26,934 bases of DNA from an uncultured Arsenicibacter sp. (GCF_945952095.1 NZ_CAMFHL010000073.1:1-26934), one strand, 5' to 3'; positions 16,108 through 25,330 are shown, numbered from the stretch's first letter. A program made the numbers and translations. Notes: a model not told the origin generated them from the sequence alone.

Positions 16108-16567
16108 TAAATTTATTGTTGACAAATTCCTTATTAAACAAGGCAACAAACGCCGCCGGATCATCCATTCCAATCCGGATACGCTGGTGATTACCCTTAA
16201 GGGTTAATTCCAGAGCGTTTTCACCGCCAACGGAAAAAAGCGTATAATTCCCGGAAGACTTAATTCCCCAGCCCTCATCCTGTCCGATACCCACAACCCG
16301 GACAGCATGAATGTCTGACAGACGAATGGTTCTGGAAATAAGGCCAATGCCCAGTTTAAGGCATAAATTGCCCCTGTCAGCTGCGATTTCTAACCGATAG
16401 AACAGTGCCAGTGTCAGTACATGCAGACTTAACAGCACACAAAGCGGTATGGATATGGCAAAGCCGATTGCCGGCCAAAAACACAGTATGCCGGCTATTA
16501 AAAGCAGACTTACTACAGCGTTTATCCGGATGAGTGTTACGGCGTACTGCCTGCTATACCAGACCAT
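16100..16567 (-). CDS. Small inner-membrane protein with bacterial PH-like domain
   Basis: This 155-residue protein has two adjacent membrane helices near residues 8-28 and 33-55. A soluble beta-rich part follows (LEIAADRGNLCLKLGIGLISRTIRL, shown only as its pattern of short strands), with a GENALELTLKGNHQRIRIGM strand pair and an end helix (DPAAFVALFNKEF). Helical hairpin plus beta-sandwich and terminal helix is the layout of small bacterial PH-domain membrane proteins, where the last strand and helix close the sandwich. It converges on the response regulator gene with an 8-base overlap. Function is unknown, and the PH assignment rests on pattern only. Confidence 0.7.
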   Translation of the reverse strand: MVWYSRQYAVTLIRINAVVSLLLIAGILCFWPAIGFAISIPLCVLLSLHVLTLALFYRLEIAADRGNLCLKLGIGLISRTIRLSDIHAVRVVGIGQDEGWGIKSSGNYTLFSVGGENALELTLKGNHQRIRIGMDDPAAFVALFNKEFVNNKFIK

Positions 16568-16920
16568 GATTATTGCTGAATTTAGGTTGTGCTATATGGA
16601 CACATGAAAACGAGTACTAAAATAAGTCCGGCGTATTGGCTCCGGCAAGAGGCTTAATTACGCAGCTATAGTAAATTGGTGTAACCCCTGAACCGGCTGA
16701 TGAAACAGCTGAAAAAACAGGTAAACCCGAAAGGCAGCTAACCCGTAGTTTTTTAATAAACTTACGGTAAGAGCGTCAATACGAACGACTAAGGCCTCCT
16801 CCATGGTAACAAAATCAGCTATCGGGGCCTTAGGGAATTGATTAATTCACTCCGACTAACATCTGTTTAAGTTATTCTCCCGTATATTCCTGACAAGTTT
16901 TCTACTATAATCCCCGTTCT
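16568..16920. other. Upstream region of the second SusC operon
   Basis: No gene is seen in these 353 bases. It should carry the promoter for the SusC-SusD-symporter-phosphoesterase operon and that of the minus-strand PH-like gene. It contains the 8-base inverted repeat at 16789-16833 and a weak CCGTA/TACGG pair at 16743-16767. No confident -33/-7 pair was located. Confidence 0.5.
16789..16833. repeat. Inverted repeat CTAAGGCC / GGCCTTAG upstream of SusC
   Basis: Two perfect 8-base arms (16789-16796 and 16826-16833) are separated by 29 bases, about 90 bases before the SusC start. The arms are GC-rich in an AT-rich surrounding. It could be a leader stem or a paired binding site for a regulator; no loop or T-run suggests a terminator. 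Confidence 0.4.
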
Positions 16921-19900
16921 ATGCGGTCGTTATTACTCATTACGTTTCTTTTCTTATCAGCCGCAACGGCATTTGCCCAGAAACTTACCGGTCAGGTCGT
17001 TGACCAGGTAACTCATCAGCCCATTGTGGGGGCTACCGTACAGGTAAAGCGTAAACAGGCGGGCACGCTCACCAACGCTACGGGCACATTTACCGTCTCT
17101 GGCTTACAGCCGGCCGACGTGCTGACATTTTCTTACCTTGGTTACCAGTCACAGGAAATAACGTACGCGGGACAAACCAGCCTGACGGTTGAACTGCTGG
17201 CAGGGTTGTCGCTGAATGAAGTTGTCGTCACAGCGCTTGGTCTGGAACGCAACGCCCGGAGTCTGGGCTATACCGTCCAGAAAGTTTCCGGCCGGCAGGT
17301 CAGCGACGTGAAGGCGCCCAACTTTCTCGACAACTTATCGGGGAAGGTGGCAGGGGTGATGGTTACCGGCGGTTCAACAGGCGTGGGTTCATCGTCCCGC
17401 ATTACAATCCGTGGTGAGTCCTCGTTTACCAATAACAACCCCCTGTTTGTGGTTGACGGTATTCTGATTAACAACGCCACGGTGGTCAACCGGGTCAACG
17501 ACGATGCCAACGGTTTTCAGGAGATCGACTTCGGGAATGGCGCAATGGATATCAACCCCGACGACGTAGCAACGGTATCGGTACTGAAAGGTCCGGGTGC
17601 GGCGGCGCTCTATGGTACCCGTGCCGCCAACGGTGTTATCCTGATCACGACCAAAGACGGTTTAGTACAGAAAGGTAAAGGCATCGGAGTGAGTTTTAAC
17701 AGCACCTTCTATACCGAGCGCCCGTTTCAGCTGCCCCGGTTTCAGAATAGTTACGGACAGGGCAACAGCGGAGCCTTTAAGTACGTCGATGGCCTGGGCG
17801 GTGGTATTAACGATAATATCTCCTATAGCTATGGCCCCCGACTGGATGCCGGTCTGCTGATTCCTCAGTACGACAGTCCCGTAAACCTGCCCGACGGTCG
17901 GGTTGTACGCGGGGCCGATACGCGGGTATACAGCGGGTTGCCCATTACCCCAACCCCGTTTGTTTCGCATCCGGACAACCTTAAGAATTTTTACGAAACC
18001 GGTCATACCGCAATTAATAACCTGGCCGTCTCCGGCAGCTATGACAAGGGTAGCTACCGGCTGTCTTTCACTGACCTGAACAGCCAGTCAACGATTCCGG
18101 GCGTTGATCTGAAGCGTAAAACGCTGGCCGCCCGCTTACTGTTTGAGCCTGTCAACCGGCTGAAATTCAGCTCGTCTGTTAATTACATCAACACCGGCAG
18201 CGACAACCGGCCAGCTACCAAATACGGCTCGGAAAATATTAACTATGCGATGAGTGCCTGGCTAGGCCGGCAAACGGATGTCAACCCGATGAAACAGTAC
18301 TGGCAGCCGGGACTGGAGGGAATACAGCATTTTTCGTATAACTATACCTACTTCGACAACCCGTACTTCACGCTTTACGAAAACCGTAACTCATTTACCC
18401 GTGACCGGCTTATCGGAAATTTGGCCGTGACGGGTGAACTGGCAACTAATCTGACGCTGATGGTACGGAGTGGCATGGACTATTCAAGTGAGAACCGGCA
18501 GTTTCGGCGGGCGTTTAGCAGCAACCGTTTTAAAAATGGGGCCTATGCCGAAAACGCTGTTTTCTTCCGGGAAATCAATTCTGACTTTTTGCTGAATTAT
18601 ACCCGTAGCATTGGCGCACTCTCGTTTGATCTGTCGGCCGGAGGCAACCGGATGGATCAGCTGACGTCGTTTGATCAATACCAGGCCTTAACGCTGGCAC
18701 AGCCGGGTGTGTTTAAACTTACCAACGCCGCCTCGCCGGTAGAGGCTTATCAGCAGAGCGCCCGTAAACGGATTAACAGCCTGTATGCGCTGGCCAAGCT
18801 GGGGTATAAGGATGTGCTGTTTCTGGATATAACGGGCCGTAACGACTGGTCAAGTGCGCTGGCAACACCGTCGTCAACCGCCAACACCTCGTTTTTCTAC
18901 CCTTCGGTATCGGCCAGCTGGGTAGTGTCAAATCAGTTCCGGCTTCCTGCGGTGATGTCATTTGCCAAAGTACGGGCCAGTGTGGCCAGCGTTGGCAATG
19001 ATACCAGCCCGTACCAGACTGTCGGCGTGTTTAACGCCCGTAATCCCGTTTTCTCGCAGCCCGCATTCAGTGATCAGAGCACCATTGCCAACACCAACCT
19101 GAAACCGGAATCGATCCGGTCGGTGGACCTGGGTGCAGATGTACGCTTCCTGAATGACCGGTTTGGTGTCGACCTGACGTACTACGACGCCAGTACCCGC
19201 AACCAGATCCTATCGTTGCCCATTGCCATCCCTACCGGCTACAGCGAACGGGTCATTAATGGGGGAGAGGTCCGGTCACGGGGCATTGAAGTGGTGTTAT
19301 CAGCCATCCCCTTCCGGACAAACGGCATCCGCTGGAACATAGACCTGAATTTCAGCCGCAACCGGACAACTGTGGTGTCACTCCCTGAAGAAGCCGGTAC
19401 GTTAACATTAGGGTATAACCGTATTTACGATAACGTTAATCAGACAGTCTGGTATCAGGTACGTGCGGGAGACCGGATGGGCGATATGTGGGGAACGGGC
19501 TATCAGCGTAATGCACAAGGCGAATTTATTGTCGGCAAAAACGGCCAATACATTGCTGACAACACCCTGAAGAAGCTCGGCAACTATAACCCTGATTTCA
19601 TGGTGGGTCTTTCCAACCAGCTCAGTGTCCGGAACTGGAACCTGGGCTTTCTGCTCGACTGGCGGCAAGGTGGCATCCTCGTATCACGCACGCTGGCCCT
19701 GGCCGGTGTTGCGGGTCAACTCATCGAAACGGCCAATCGTCCGGATGCGGGTATCGTAGCGAAAGGGGTAGTGAATACAGGTACGGCCGATAACCCGAAC
19801 TACCAGCCCAATACGCTTGCCATTCCGGCCGAAACGTATTACCGGATGTACTATGACCGCAACAATGAAGAAAATAATACATACAATGCATCATACGTGA

Positions 19901-20139
19901 AGTTGCGGGAAATGAGCATCGGCTACACCCTGCCGGAAACCTCAGGCTTTGCCCGTAAGCTGGGCATGCAGCGGCTGACCATTGCCCTGATAGGGCGAAA
20001 CCTGCTGGCGCTGTCCCACATTCCACACTTCGACCCCGAACAGACGTCGTTCCAGCAAAATCAGCTTCAGACGGGTGTTGAGGACATGACGTATCCAACG
20101 TCGCGTAGTATTGGGGTGAAACTGAGCGTAAATTTTTAA
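16921..20139 (+). CDS. SusC/RagA-family TonB-dependent outer membrane receptor
   Basis: This complete protein of 1072 residues has a Sec signal ending ATAFAQ (residue 20). A carboxypeptidase-regulatory-like domain follows at about 22-100 (LTGQVVDQVTHQPIVGATVQ, ending in FSYLGYQSQEI), then the LNEVVVTALGLER linker. The plug domain is at about 115-240 (GVGSSSRITIRGESS, PLFVVDGILINN, VLKGPGAAALYGTRAANGVI). The rest is a long 22-strand-type barrel ending SIGVKLSVNF. All hallmarks of a functional SusC are present. It opens a tight operon: SusD starts 31 bases later, then a symporter and a phosphoesterase-like gene. The neighbours suggest import of a small solute that is later moved by a sodium symporter, rather than a large polysaccharide. 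Confidence 0.97.
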   Translation: MRSLLLITFLFLSAATAFAQKLTGQVVDQVTHQPIVGATVQVKRKQAGTLTNATGTFTVSGLQPADVLTFSYLGYQSQEITYAGQTSLTVELLAGLSLNEVVVTALGLERNARSLGYTVQKVSGRQVSDVKAPNFLDNLSGKVAGVMVTGGSTGVGSSSRITIRGESSFTNNNPLFVVDGILINNATVVNRVNDDANGFQEIDFGNGAMDINPDDVATVSVLKGPGAAALYGTRAANGVILITTKDGLVQKGKGIGVSFNSTFYTERPFQLPRFQNSYGQGNSGAFKYVDGLGGGINDNISYSYGPRLDAGLLIPQYDSPVNLPDGRVVRGADTRVYSGLPITPTPFVSHPDNLKNFYETGHTAINNLAVSGSYDKGSYRLSFTDLNSQSTIPGVDLKRKTLAARLLFEPVNRLKFSSSVNYINTGSDNRPATKYGSENINYAMSAWLGRQTDVNPMKQYWQPGLEGIQHFSYNYTYFDNPYFTLYENRNSFTRDRLIGNLAVTGELATNLTLMVRSGMDYSSENRQFRRAFSSNRFKNGAYAENAVFFREINSDFLLNYTRSIGALSFDLSAGGNRMDQLTSFDQYQALTLAQPGVFKLTNAASPVEAYQQSARKRINSLYALAKLGYKDVLFLDITGRNDWSSALATPSSTANTSFFYPSVSASWVVSNQFRLPAVMSFAKVRASVASVGNDTSPYQTVGVFNARNPVFSQPAFSDQSTIANTNLKPESIRSVDLGADVRFLNDRFGVDLTYYDASTRNQILSLPIAIPTGYSERVINGGEVRSRGIEVVLSAIPFRTNGIRWNIDLNFSRNRTTVVSLPEEAGTLTLGYNRIYDNVNQTVWYQVRAGDRMGDMWGTGYQRNAQGEFIVGKNGQYIADNTLKKLGNYNPDFMVGLSNQLSVRNWNLGFLLDWRQGGILVSRTLALAGVAGQLIETANRPDAGIVAKGVVNTGTADNPNYQPNTLAIPAETYYRMYYDRNNEENNTYNASYVKLREMSIGYTLPETSGFARKLGMQRLTIALIGRNLLALSHIPHFDPEQTSFQQNQLQTGVEDMTYPTSRSIGVKLSVNF

Positions 20140-20170
20140 GTCCATTGTTCGGGACGCAAACCAACTGATT

Positions 20171-21622
20171 ATGAAAAGAAAACTTCATATAGTTCTGCTG
20201 CTGCTTACGCTAACCGGTGTACTGCCTGGTTGTACGGAGAACTTTCAGGAAATTAATACCAATCCAAACGCACCGGTCGATGTGCAGCCGTCGCTGCTAT
20301 TCCGTAAAGTCTTATTCGATTTTGGTGAGCAAATGTCCTACGAAGCTTTTGTGGCGGGCAACCTGCTGGGGCAATATTTCACCGCCATCGACTTCAACCT
20401 GTTCGACCGGCACAGCCTCAGCGAACCGCAGTATGGAGGAAACCCGTGGCCATTCATCTATACAAACCTGCGTGACAATGAAATCCTGCTGCAGAAGGCC
20501 CGCGCAAATCCCGCTTTCGGCGTTTACGAAGGTCCTGCGCTGATTATGAAGGCTTATATGGCGGCTACCCTTACCGACCTGTACGGAGATGTACCGTACA
20601 GCGAGGCGCTACAGGGCAAGTCAGGTGTTATAACGCCCGCCTACGACACCCAGGAATCCATCTACACCGCTGCCGGGGGTATTCTGGACAACCTCGATAA
20701 AGGCATTGCCTCCATTAGCAAGTATACCGGTGCCTCTGCACTCGAGGGGGATATCCTTTATAATGGCAACCGCAGCAAGTGGGTGCTGTTCGCTAATTCA
20801 CTGAAAATTAAAGCACTAATGCGTATTTCGGGCAAGGTGAATGTGAAAGATGCCTTGCAGAAAGTACTGACGGATGGCAACTTCATCAAAGCCGGTACCG
20901 ACAATGCGGTGTTCCGGTTCTCCCTCACCCAACCCAATAATTTCCGTATGTCGACGGCCCGAATCGGGGATTATAACCTGTTTATCATGTCGCTGACCAG
21001 TCAGGAATTACTGGCCAGTCTGAACGATCCGCGGGTAGGGGTGTACTTCCGGTCGTCTGCCGCCAAACCTGGCACCTATAAAGGGTTGCTGAATGGACCC
21101 GACGCCTCAAAGCTGTCGATTTCAGTAGCCGACTATTCGCTGACGGGAACGATTTTCCGGGAGGAGTCAGACAAGTTATCTGCCAATTTTATGACGGCCC
21201 ATGAAACCAGTTTCTGGCTGGCCGAAGCTGCTGAACGGGGTCTGGTATCGGCATCGGGAAAAGAGTGGTATGAGCGGGGGATTACGCAGGCATTTGACTA
21301 TTGGCGCACCTCGCTGCCTGCCGGTTACCTGACCAGTAGCAAGGTGGCTTACGGGCAGAATGGCCAGAATCCGGTCGAACAGATTCTGACCCAGAAGTGG
21401 CTGGGCAACATCAACAATGCGTATGAAGGCTGGACCGAGTACCGGCGCACCGGTTTTCCGAAGCTGAAACCGATTTCGGCCAGCCTCAACAACGGGCTGA
21501 TTCCTGTCCGGATGCCCTATCCCGGAACCGAGAGCGCGCTAAATGCCGTTCAGTACAAAAAAGCCGCTGACAAAACGGGAAACAACAGCATTAACTCACC
21601 CGTCTGGTGGGCAACCCGTTAA
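20171..21622 (+). CDS. SusD/RagB-like outer membrane lipoprotein (SusD-like type 2)
   Basis: The 483-residue lipoprotein has the lipobox LPGC with Cys21. The start of the mature protein, FQEINTNPNAP, and the ending SINSPVWWATR are typical of the shorter SusD-like type 2 family rather than the classical RagB type seen at 891. Internal TPR-like helices (ALIMKAYMAATLTDLYGDVP, SKWVLFANSLKIKALMRIS) are intact. It is 31 bases after SusC and 9 bases before the symporter start. It should form the ligand-capturing lid on the SusC encoded just upstream. Confidence 0.95.
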   Translation: MKRKLHIVLLLLTLTGVLPGCTENFQEINTNPNAPVDVQPSLLFRKVLFDFGEQMSYEAFVAGNLLGQYFTAIDFNLFDRHSLSEPQYGGNPWPFIYTNLRDNEILLQKARANPAFGVYEGPALIMKAYMAATLTDLYGDVPYSEALQGKSGVITPAYDTQESIYTAAGGILDNLDKGIASISKYTGASALEGDILYNGNRSKWVLFANSLKIKALMRISGKVNVKDALQKVLTDGNFIKAGTDNAVFRFSLTQPNNFRMSTARIGDYNLFIMSLTSQELLASLNDPRVGVYFRSSAAKPGTYKGLLNGPDASKLSISVADYSLTGTIFREESDKLSANFMTAHETSFWLAEAAERGLVSASGKEWYERGITQAFDYWRTSLPAGYLTSSKVAYGQNGQNPVEQILTQKWLGNINNAYEGWTEYRRTGFPKLKPISASLNNGLIPVRMPYPGTESALNAVQYKKAADKTGNNSINSPVWWATR

Positions 21623-21631
21623 GTATTGCTT

Positions 21632-22984
21632 ATGACCACAACCCTGTTGCAATGGGCGCTGGTGCTGGCTTCCAGCATCATCCTGTTTCTGGTACCGCCC
21701 CTGGCGCGAACGGCCCCCCCATTGTTCAAAGGGACCCGCAACGAGCGAACGCCCAATACCCTTTTTCTGACGAGCAGCCTTGTCATTTCATGGCTGTTTG
21801 CCAAATCAATCACCAATGCGGCTAATCTGGGCCATAGCTTCGGGCTGGTAGGCGGTGTGGCTTATGCAGGCTATTACCTTTCGTTTCTGGTTGCGGGGTT
21901 TGTGATTGTATCCATGCGTAACAAAGGTGGCTACCGGAGCATTCACCACTTTCTGGAATCGAAATTCGGGGCCGGTGCGGTAGTGGTCTTTACGCTGCTG
22001 ATCATGATCCGGCTCTATAACGAAATCTGGTCGAATACCATAGTGATTGGCTCGTACTTCGGCGCACAGGGTACAACCAGCTACTATGTTGCCATTCTGG
22101 TCTTTACGCTGCTAACGCTGGCTTATACTCTCAAAGGCGGTATGAGTAGTTCGATCATGACCGATGTGATACAGCTATCGCTTTTTGTCGTGCTGCTGAC
22201 GGTTATTCTGGGTTTTATTCTGCCGCAGTACGGGGGGAGTCTGAAGCCCTTTGTCGCCAGCGGCCGCTGGGAACTGAGTCAGGGAGCCGACCTGCTGCTG
22301 GTGGCATTGGTGCAGTGTTTCAGCTATCCGTTCCACGACCCTGTACTGACCGACCGGGGCTTTATATCCGACACACGCACGACGTTGAGGGCCTATAGTT
22401 GGGCGGCAGTCATTGGGTCGCTTTGTATCCTTTTCTTTAGCTTTGTCGGGATTTTCGCTAAGCTAAACAGCCTGACGGGCGAAGCACCCGTGGCCGTTGC
22501 GCGGTATTTTGGTGTGCCGATGCTGCTGCTTATGAATCTGATTATGGTAACTTCGGCTTCATCGACGCTGGATTCTGCCATGGCGTCGTTCTCCAAACTC
22601 ATCAGTATTGACCTGAGCCGTGCCGCCGTCCCGAGCGTTACCAAAGGCCGGTGGGCCATGGTCGTGCTGACGGTTTTGGGAACCATTCCCGTCTTTTTTG
22701 ATCCGGCAATCCTGTCCGCCACGACCATCAGCGGTACCCTGGTGCTTGGTCTGGCACCGGTTTTCCTTTTATGGAATGTACGGGTGCCGCGCCTGGCGTT
22801 TCATCTCTCGGTGGTAGGCGGGCTGCTGCTGGGCGGTTTTCTGACGTTTTTCCCCTTACCTGAACCGCTCCGGCTGGGCGACGGGAAATACGGATCGCTG
22901 CTTAGTGTGAACCTGATCACGACTGCTTACTGTTTTATTGCTTTCACCGGCAGTAAACTGTTTCAACCCAAACAACATGACTGA
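21632..22984 (+). CDS. Sodium:solute symporter (SSS) family transporter
   Basis: ATG 21632 is taken as the start; a TTG two codons upstream adds nothing. The 450-residue protein is made almost wholly of hydrophobic helices in the LeuT-fold SSS pattern. The region around residues 304-322 (MVTSASSTLDSAMASFSK) matches the helix-8 Na2-site segment of SSS proteins, with the paired Ser/Thr and the Asp. Also typical are SSSIMTDVIQLSLFV and DPVLTDRGFISDT, the latter of the kind found in urea/proline-type symporters. Length is on the short side for SSS (fewer helices at the C-terminus). Being in one operon with SusCD, it probably carries the imported solute across the inner membrane. The gene overlaps the next by 8 bases. 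Substrate unknown. Confidence 0.9.
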   Translation: MTTTLLQWALVLASSIILFLVPPLARTAPPLFKGTRNERTPNTLFLTSSLVISWLFAKSITNAANLGHSFGLVGGVAYAGYYLSFLVAGFVIVSMRNKGGYRSIHHFLESKFGAGAVVVFTLLIMIRLYNEIWSNTIVIGSYFGAQGTTSYYVAILVFTLLTLAYTLKGGMSSSIMTDVIQLSLFVVLLTVILGFILPQYGGSLKPFVASGRWELSQGADLLLVALVQCFSYPFHDPVLTDRGFISDTRTTLRAYSWAAVIGSLCILFFSFVGIFAKLNSLTGEAPVAVARYFGVPMLLLMNLIMVTSASSTLDSAMASFSKLISIDLSRAAVPSVTKGRWAMVVLTVLGTIPVFFDPAILSATTISGTLVLGLAPVFLLWNVRVPRLAFHLSVVGGLLLGGFLTFFPLPEPLRLGDGKYGSLLSVNLITTAYCFIAFTGSKLFQPKQHD

Positions 22985-23861
22985 TCGTCCCGGAACAATA
23001 AATCCTGATACTTATAGCGGTAGAATGCTTGTATTCGGAGGGCCTTATTCCAACGTACAGGCGCTTGAAGCCCTGAAAACCATTGCCGCTCAGCTCCGGA
23101 TTCTGCCCGGCAATATCATCTGTACGGGCGATATTGTCGGCTACTGCGCTCAGCCTGAAGAGTCTGTACAGGTGGTGAAGAACTGGGGCATTCAGGCCAT
23201 TCAGGGTAATGTGGAACAGAATATTGTCCGGGGAGGAGACGACTGCGGTTGCAATTTCACCGAAGGCGGGCGGTGTGATCTCTTTTCGCGTACCTGGTTT
23301 CCCTATGCAGTTCAGACGCTTTCGGCGGAATCGGTCAACTGGCTGAGTACCCTGCCGCTTCAGCTGTCGTTCCGGTATGCCGGCAAACCGGTGACAGTAC
23401 TGCATGGAGCCGCCACTGGCATCGCTGATTTTGTGTTTGCATCGACGCCCTGGCCGGAAAAAGAAAAATCATTTGACGCAACTGAGTCTGAGGTTATCCT
23501 GGCCGGTCACGCCGGGCTTCCCTTCGCGGATAGGCAGGTGTCAGACGCCGGAATCGACCGGTACTGGCTCAATGCAGGGGTCATCGGTATGCCGGCCAAC
23601 GACGGTACCCCCCGCGTATGGTACCTGCTGCTTGATGATACGGATGGTTTGTTTACGTATTCCTTTCACGCATTCACGTACGACAACCTGACGGCCCATG
23701 CGGCAATGGTCGCCAACCGGCTTCCTGATTCCTACGCGCAGACGCTGTTAACGGGTATCTGGGATAACTGCGAGATATTACCGGAAGCGGAAAAAGGGCT
23801 GCAAGGTCAGGTCATTACTCTCGACAAAAATCCGGCTTTAGATGTAGTTACCAGCCGGTAA
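22977..23861 (+). CDS. Metallophosphoesterase-fold protein with a substituted first metal motif
   Basis: ATG 22977 overlaps the end of the symporter gene by 8 bases, implying translational coupling; the protein has 294 residues and no signal, so it is cytoplasmic. The blocks of the calcineurin-like/YfcE-MJ0936 family are recognisable: CTGDIVGYC with Asp52, QGNVEQNI with Asn78, VLHGAA with His143, GHAGLP with His178, and an NAGVIGMP...WYLLLD end. The first block, normally S-D-x-H-G-N-x-x-A-L, reads FGGPYSNVQAL (residues 20-30), so Asp and His are replaced by Gly and Tyr. An inserted DDCGCNF...GGRCD motif (88-101) adds three Cys that could bind a metal. From memory, proteobacterial proteins with the same FGGPYSN and Cys motif exist, so this is probably a subfamily trait and not decay. 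Confidence 0.85.
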   Translation: MTDRPGTINPDTYSGRMLVFGGPYSNVQALEALKTIAAQLRILPGNIICTGDIVGYCAQPEESVQVVKNWGIQAIQGNVEQNIVRGGDDCGCNFTEGGRCDLFSRTWFPYAVQTLSAESVNWLSTLPLQLSFRYAGKPVTVLHGAATGIADFVFASTPWPEKEKSFDATESEVILAGHAGLPFADRQVSDAGIDRYWLNAGVIGMPANDGTPRVWYLLLDDTDGLFTYSFHAFTYDNLTAHAAMVANRLPDSYAQTLLTGIWDNCEILPEAEKGLQGQVITLDKNPALDVVTSR

Positions 23862-23869
23862 GAGGAGAA

Positions 23870-24508
23870 TTACTTTTTGATCGGTCGGATGATGTAGTTT
23901 TTCAGCGGGTTCTTTTTGATGATTTTCACCAGTTGCCCGTTTTCATAAAGATATTCATCTTCCCGATCTGCCAATGTTGCCCGATACCTCCCTTTTGTGA
24001 GTGGCGTCAGTGTAAAATAATCGCCGAAATACTCAGAGTAGGCGCGGTTCCGGTTCACAGGCTCTGTGAAAAACAGGTCTGTAACGGTAAAGTCGATCCG
24101 CTTGGTTTCAGTTGCCTTATGTGAATATTTATATTGGTTGGCGGTTATCTCGTAATGATCACCTTTCCACTCCGTTAGCGAGGAAAAATTGCCCTGATTG
24201 GTGTGCGCATCCACCGTAGACCGGACTAATTTTCCCTGCTGAACCAGACTGACAACTTTGTAGTATATTTTGACCTTGTAAATCAAAAAATTCACTTTTA
24301 CATCGCTGATCAGCGTGTAGAGCACACTTTGCTTATCGCGTTGCTGGCGGTTGGCCGTCATCGTACCAACCTTAATGCCAGCAACTTCGATTGCATATTC
24401 TTTTGTGTTTGTGGTATCTGCCGGCGACGTTTGTCCATAACCCGGCCATGACAATACCATCAATAAAGCCAGGCTGATAAGCCAGCTCCGAATGTTATTT
24501 GCATTCAT
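23870..24508 (-). CDS. Secreted protein of the DUF6134 type
   Basis: This 212-residue protein has a Sec signal (WLISLALLMVLSWPGYGQ). The mature part is one beta-rich domain starting EYAIEVAGIKVGTMTANRQQ, with alternating strands and an aromatic YKVKIYYKVVSLVQQGKL segment, ending VKIIKKNPLKNYIIRPIKK. This pattern recalls the Bacteroidota DUF6134 family, whose function is unknown. It follows the DUF547 gene by 42 bases on the same strand, so they are probably co-transcribed. It ends 8 bases from the stop of the convergent phosphoesterase-like gene. A periplasmic or surface lipid- or glycan-binding role is possible but not shown. Confidence 0.8.
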   Translation of the reverse strand: MNANNIRSWLISLALLMVLSWPGYGQTSPADTTNTKEYAIEVAGIKVGTMTANRQQRDKQSVLYTLISDVKVNFLIYKVKIYYKVVSLVQQGKLVRSTVDAHTNQGNFSSLTEWKGDHYEITANQYKYSHKATETKRIDFTVTDLFFTEPVNRNRAYSEYFGDYFTLTPLTKGRYRATLADREDEYLYENGQLVKIIKKNPLKNYIIRPIKK

Positions 24509-24550
24509 TTGTAAACAGAGATCAGGCGCATCAGGGCCCCGCCCGGAGCA

Positions 24551-25330
24551 TTATTGCTCGTTGAGATTCCAGTTGTAATCAAGGTACGTTATGGCGGTCT
24601 TATCCGAAATTTTTGTGTCCGAATATTTATTGACCCATTTCACGACCGACTGTCCGTTTTTGTTCCAGTCACCTTTATACCAATTGAAGTAGTTCGACAG
24701 TTGCGCTTCATCCTTACCGATTTTATTCTTAGACGGATTATTCAGAAAGTCGCGTCCCTGATCGTCCATCTGCGCATCCAGTTTATCGGCCATATACGCC
24801 TCGTTCCGCAGGCGGGGGCATGAAATGGACGCACATACCAGCGCAAAGTGTATGCGTGGATCGTTGTATTTTTTACGCAGGGTGCCATGTTCAATGTTAT
24901 CCAGGCTCATTTTATCGCCGCCTATTGTAAAAAACTTCGCCGCCCAGGGCGTTGTTACAAACGGGATTTTGATCTTTGACCCAATGTCCTTGATACTCTT
25001 CAGGGGATAATGGTCGAGAATCAGCCGGATAGTATAGGCGTTATAGGCATTAATCCAGTAGGCCATCTGCTCGTTTTTGCTCCACGAAGCCGCCGGCGGA
25101 TTTTTGCTGAGCATGGCCAGATAGTCATTAAAGACTTTCTCGTCCGATTTGAACCCCTTGTAATTAACCAGTCCTTTTTCGTTGACGTACTTTTTCAGCA
25201 GCCGGTCATAAGCACTGTGATCAACAGCAGCCGTAGGTTCCGTGAAAGCCATGGTAAGTAACCCGATCAGGCCCACCAAGACGAATGTATATAGGGAGTG
25301 CGTTTTCATGATGATTGTATTTTTCTTCAT
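24551..25330 (-). CDS. DUF547-domain secreted protein
   Basis: This 259-residue protein has two candidate starts, 25330 and 25309; the latter gives a cleaner signal peptide (MKTHSLYTFVLVGLIGLLTM, then FTEPTAA). The mature part is a complete DUF547 domain: LKKYVNEKGLVNYKGF, AYWINAYNAYTIRLIL with the family's WINAYNA core, LDNIEHGTLRKKY, and HFALVCASISCPRLRNEAY with the conserved Cys pair. The CASISCP and NAYNA blocks suggest a transglutaminase/cysteine-peptidase-like fold, but activity has not been settled to my knowledge. It is the first gene of a two-gene unit with the DUF6134-like protein. It starts divergently from the beta-barrel gene, sharing about 100 bases of upstream DNA. Confidence 0.9.
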   Translation of the reverse strand: MKKNTIIMKTHSLYTFVLVGLIGLLTMAFTEPTAAVDHSAYDRLLKKYVNEKGLVNYKGFKSDEKVFNDYLAMLSKNPPAASWSKNEQMAYWINAYNAYTIRLILDHYPLKSIKDIGSKIKIPFVTTPWAAKFFTIGGDKMSLDNIEHGTLRKKYNDPRIHFALVCASISCPRLRNEAYMADKLDAQMDDQGRDFLNNPSKNKIGKDEAQLSNYFNWYKGDWNKNGQSVVKWVNKYSDTKISDKTAITYLDYNWNLNEQ

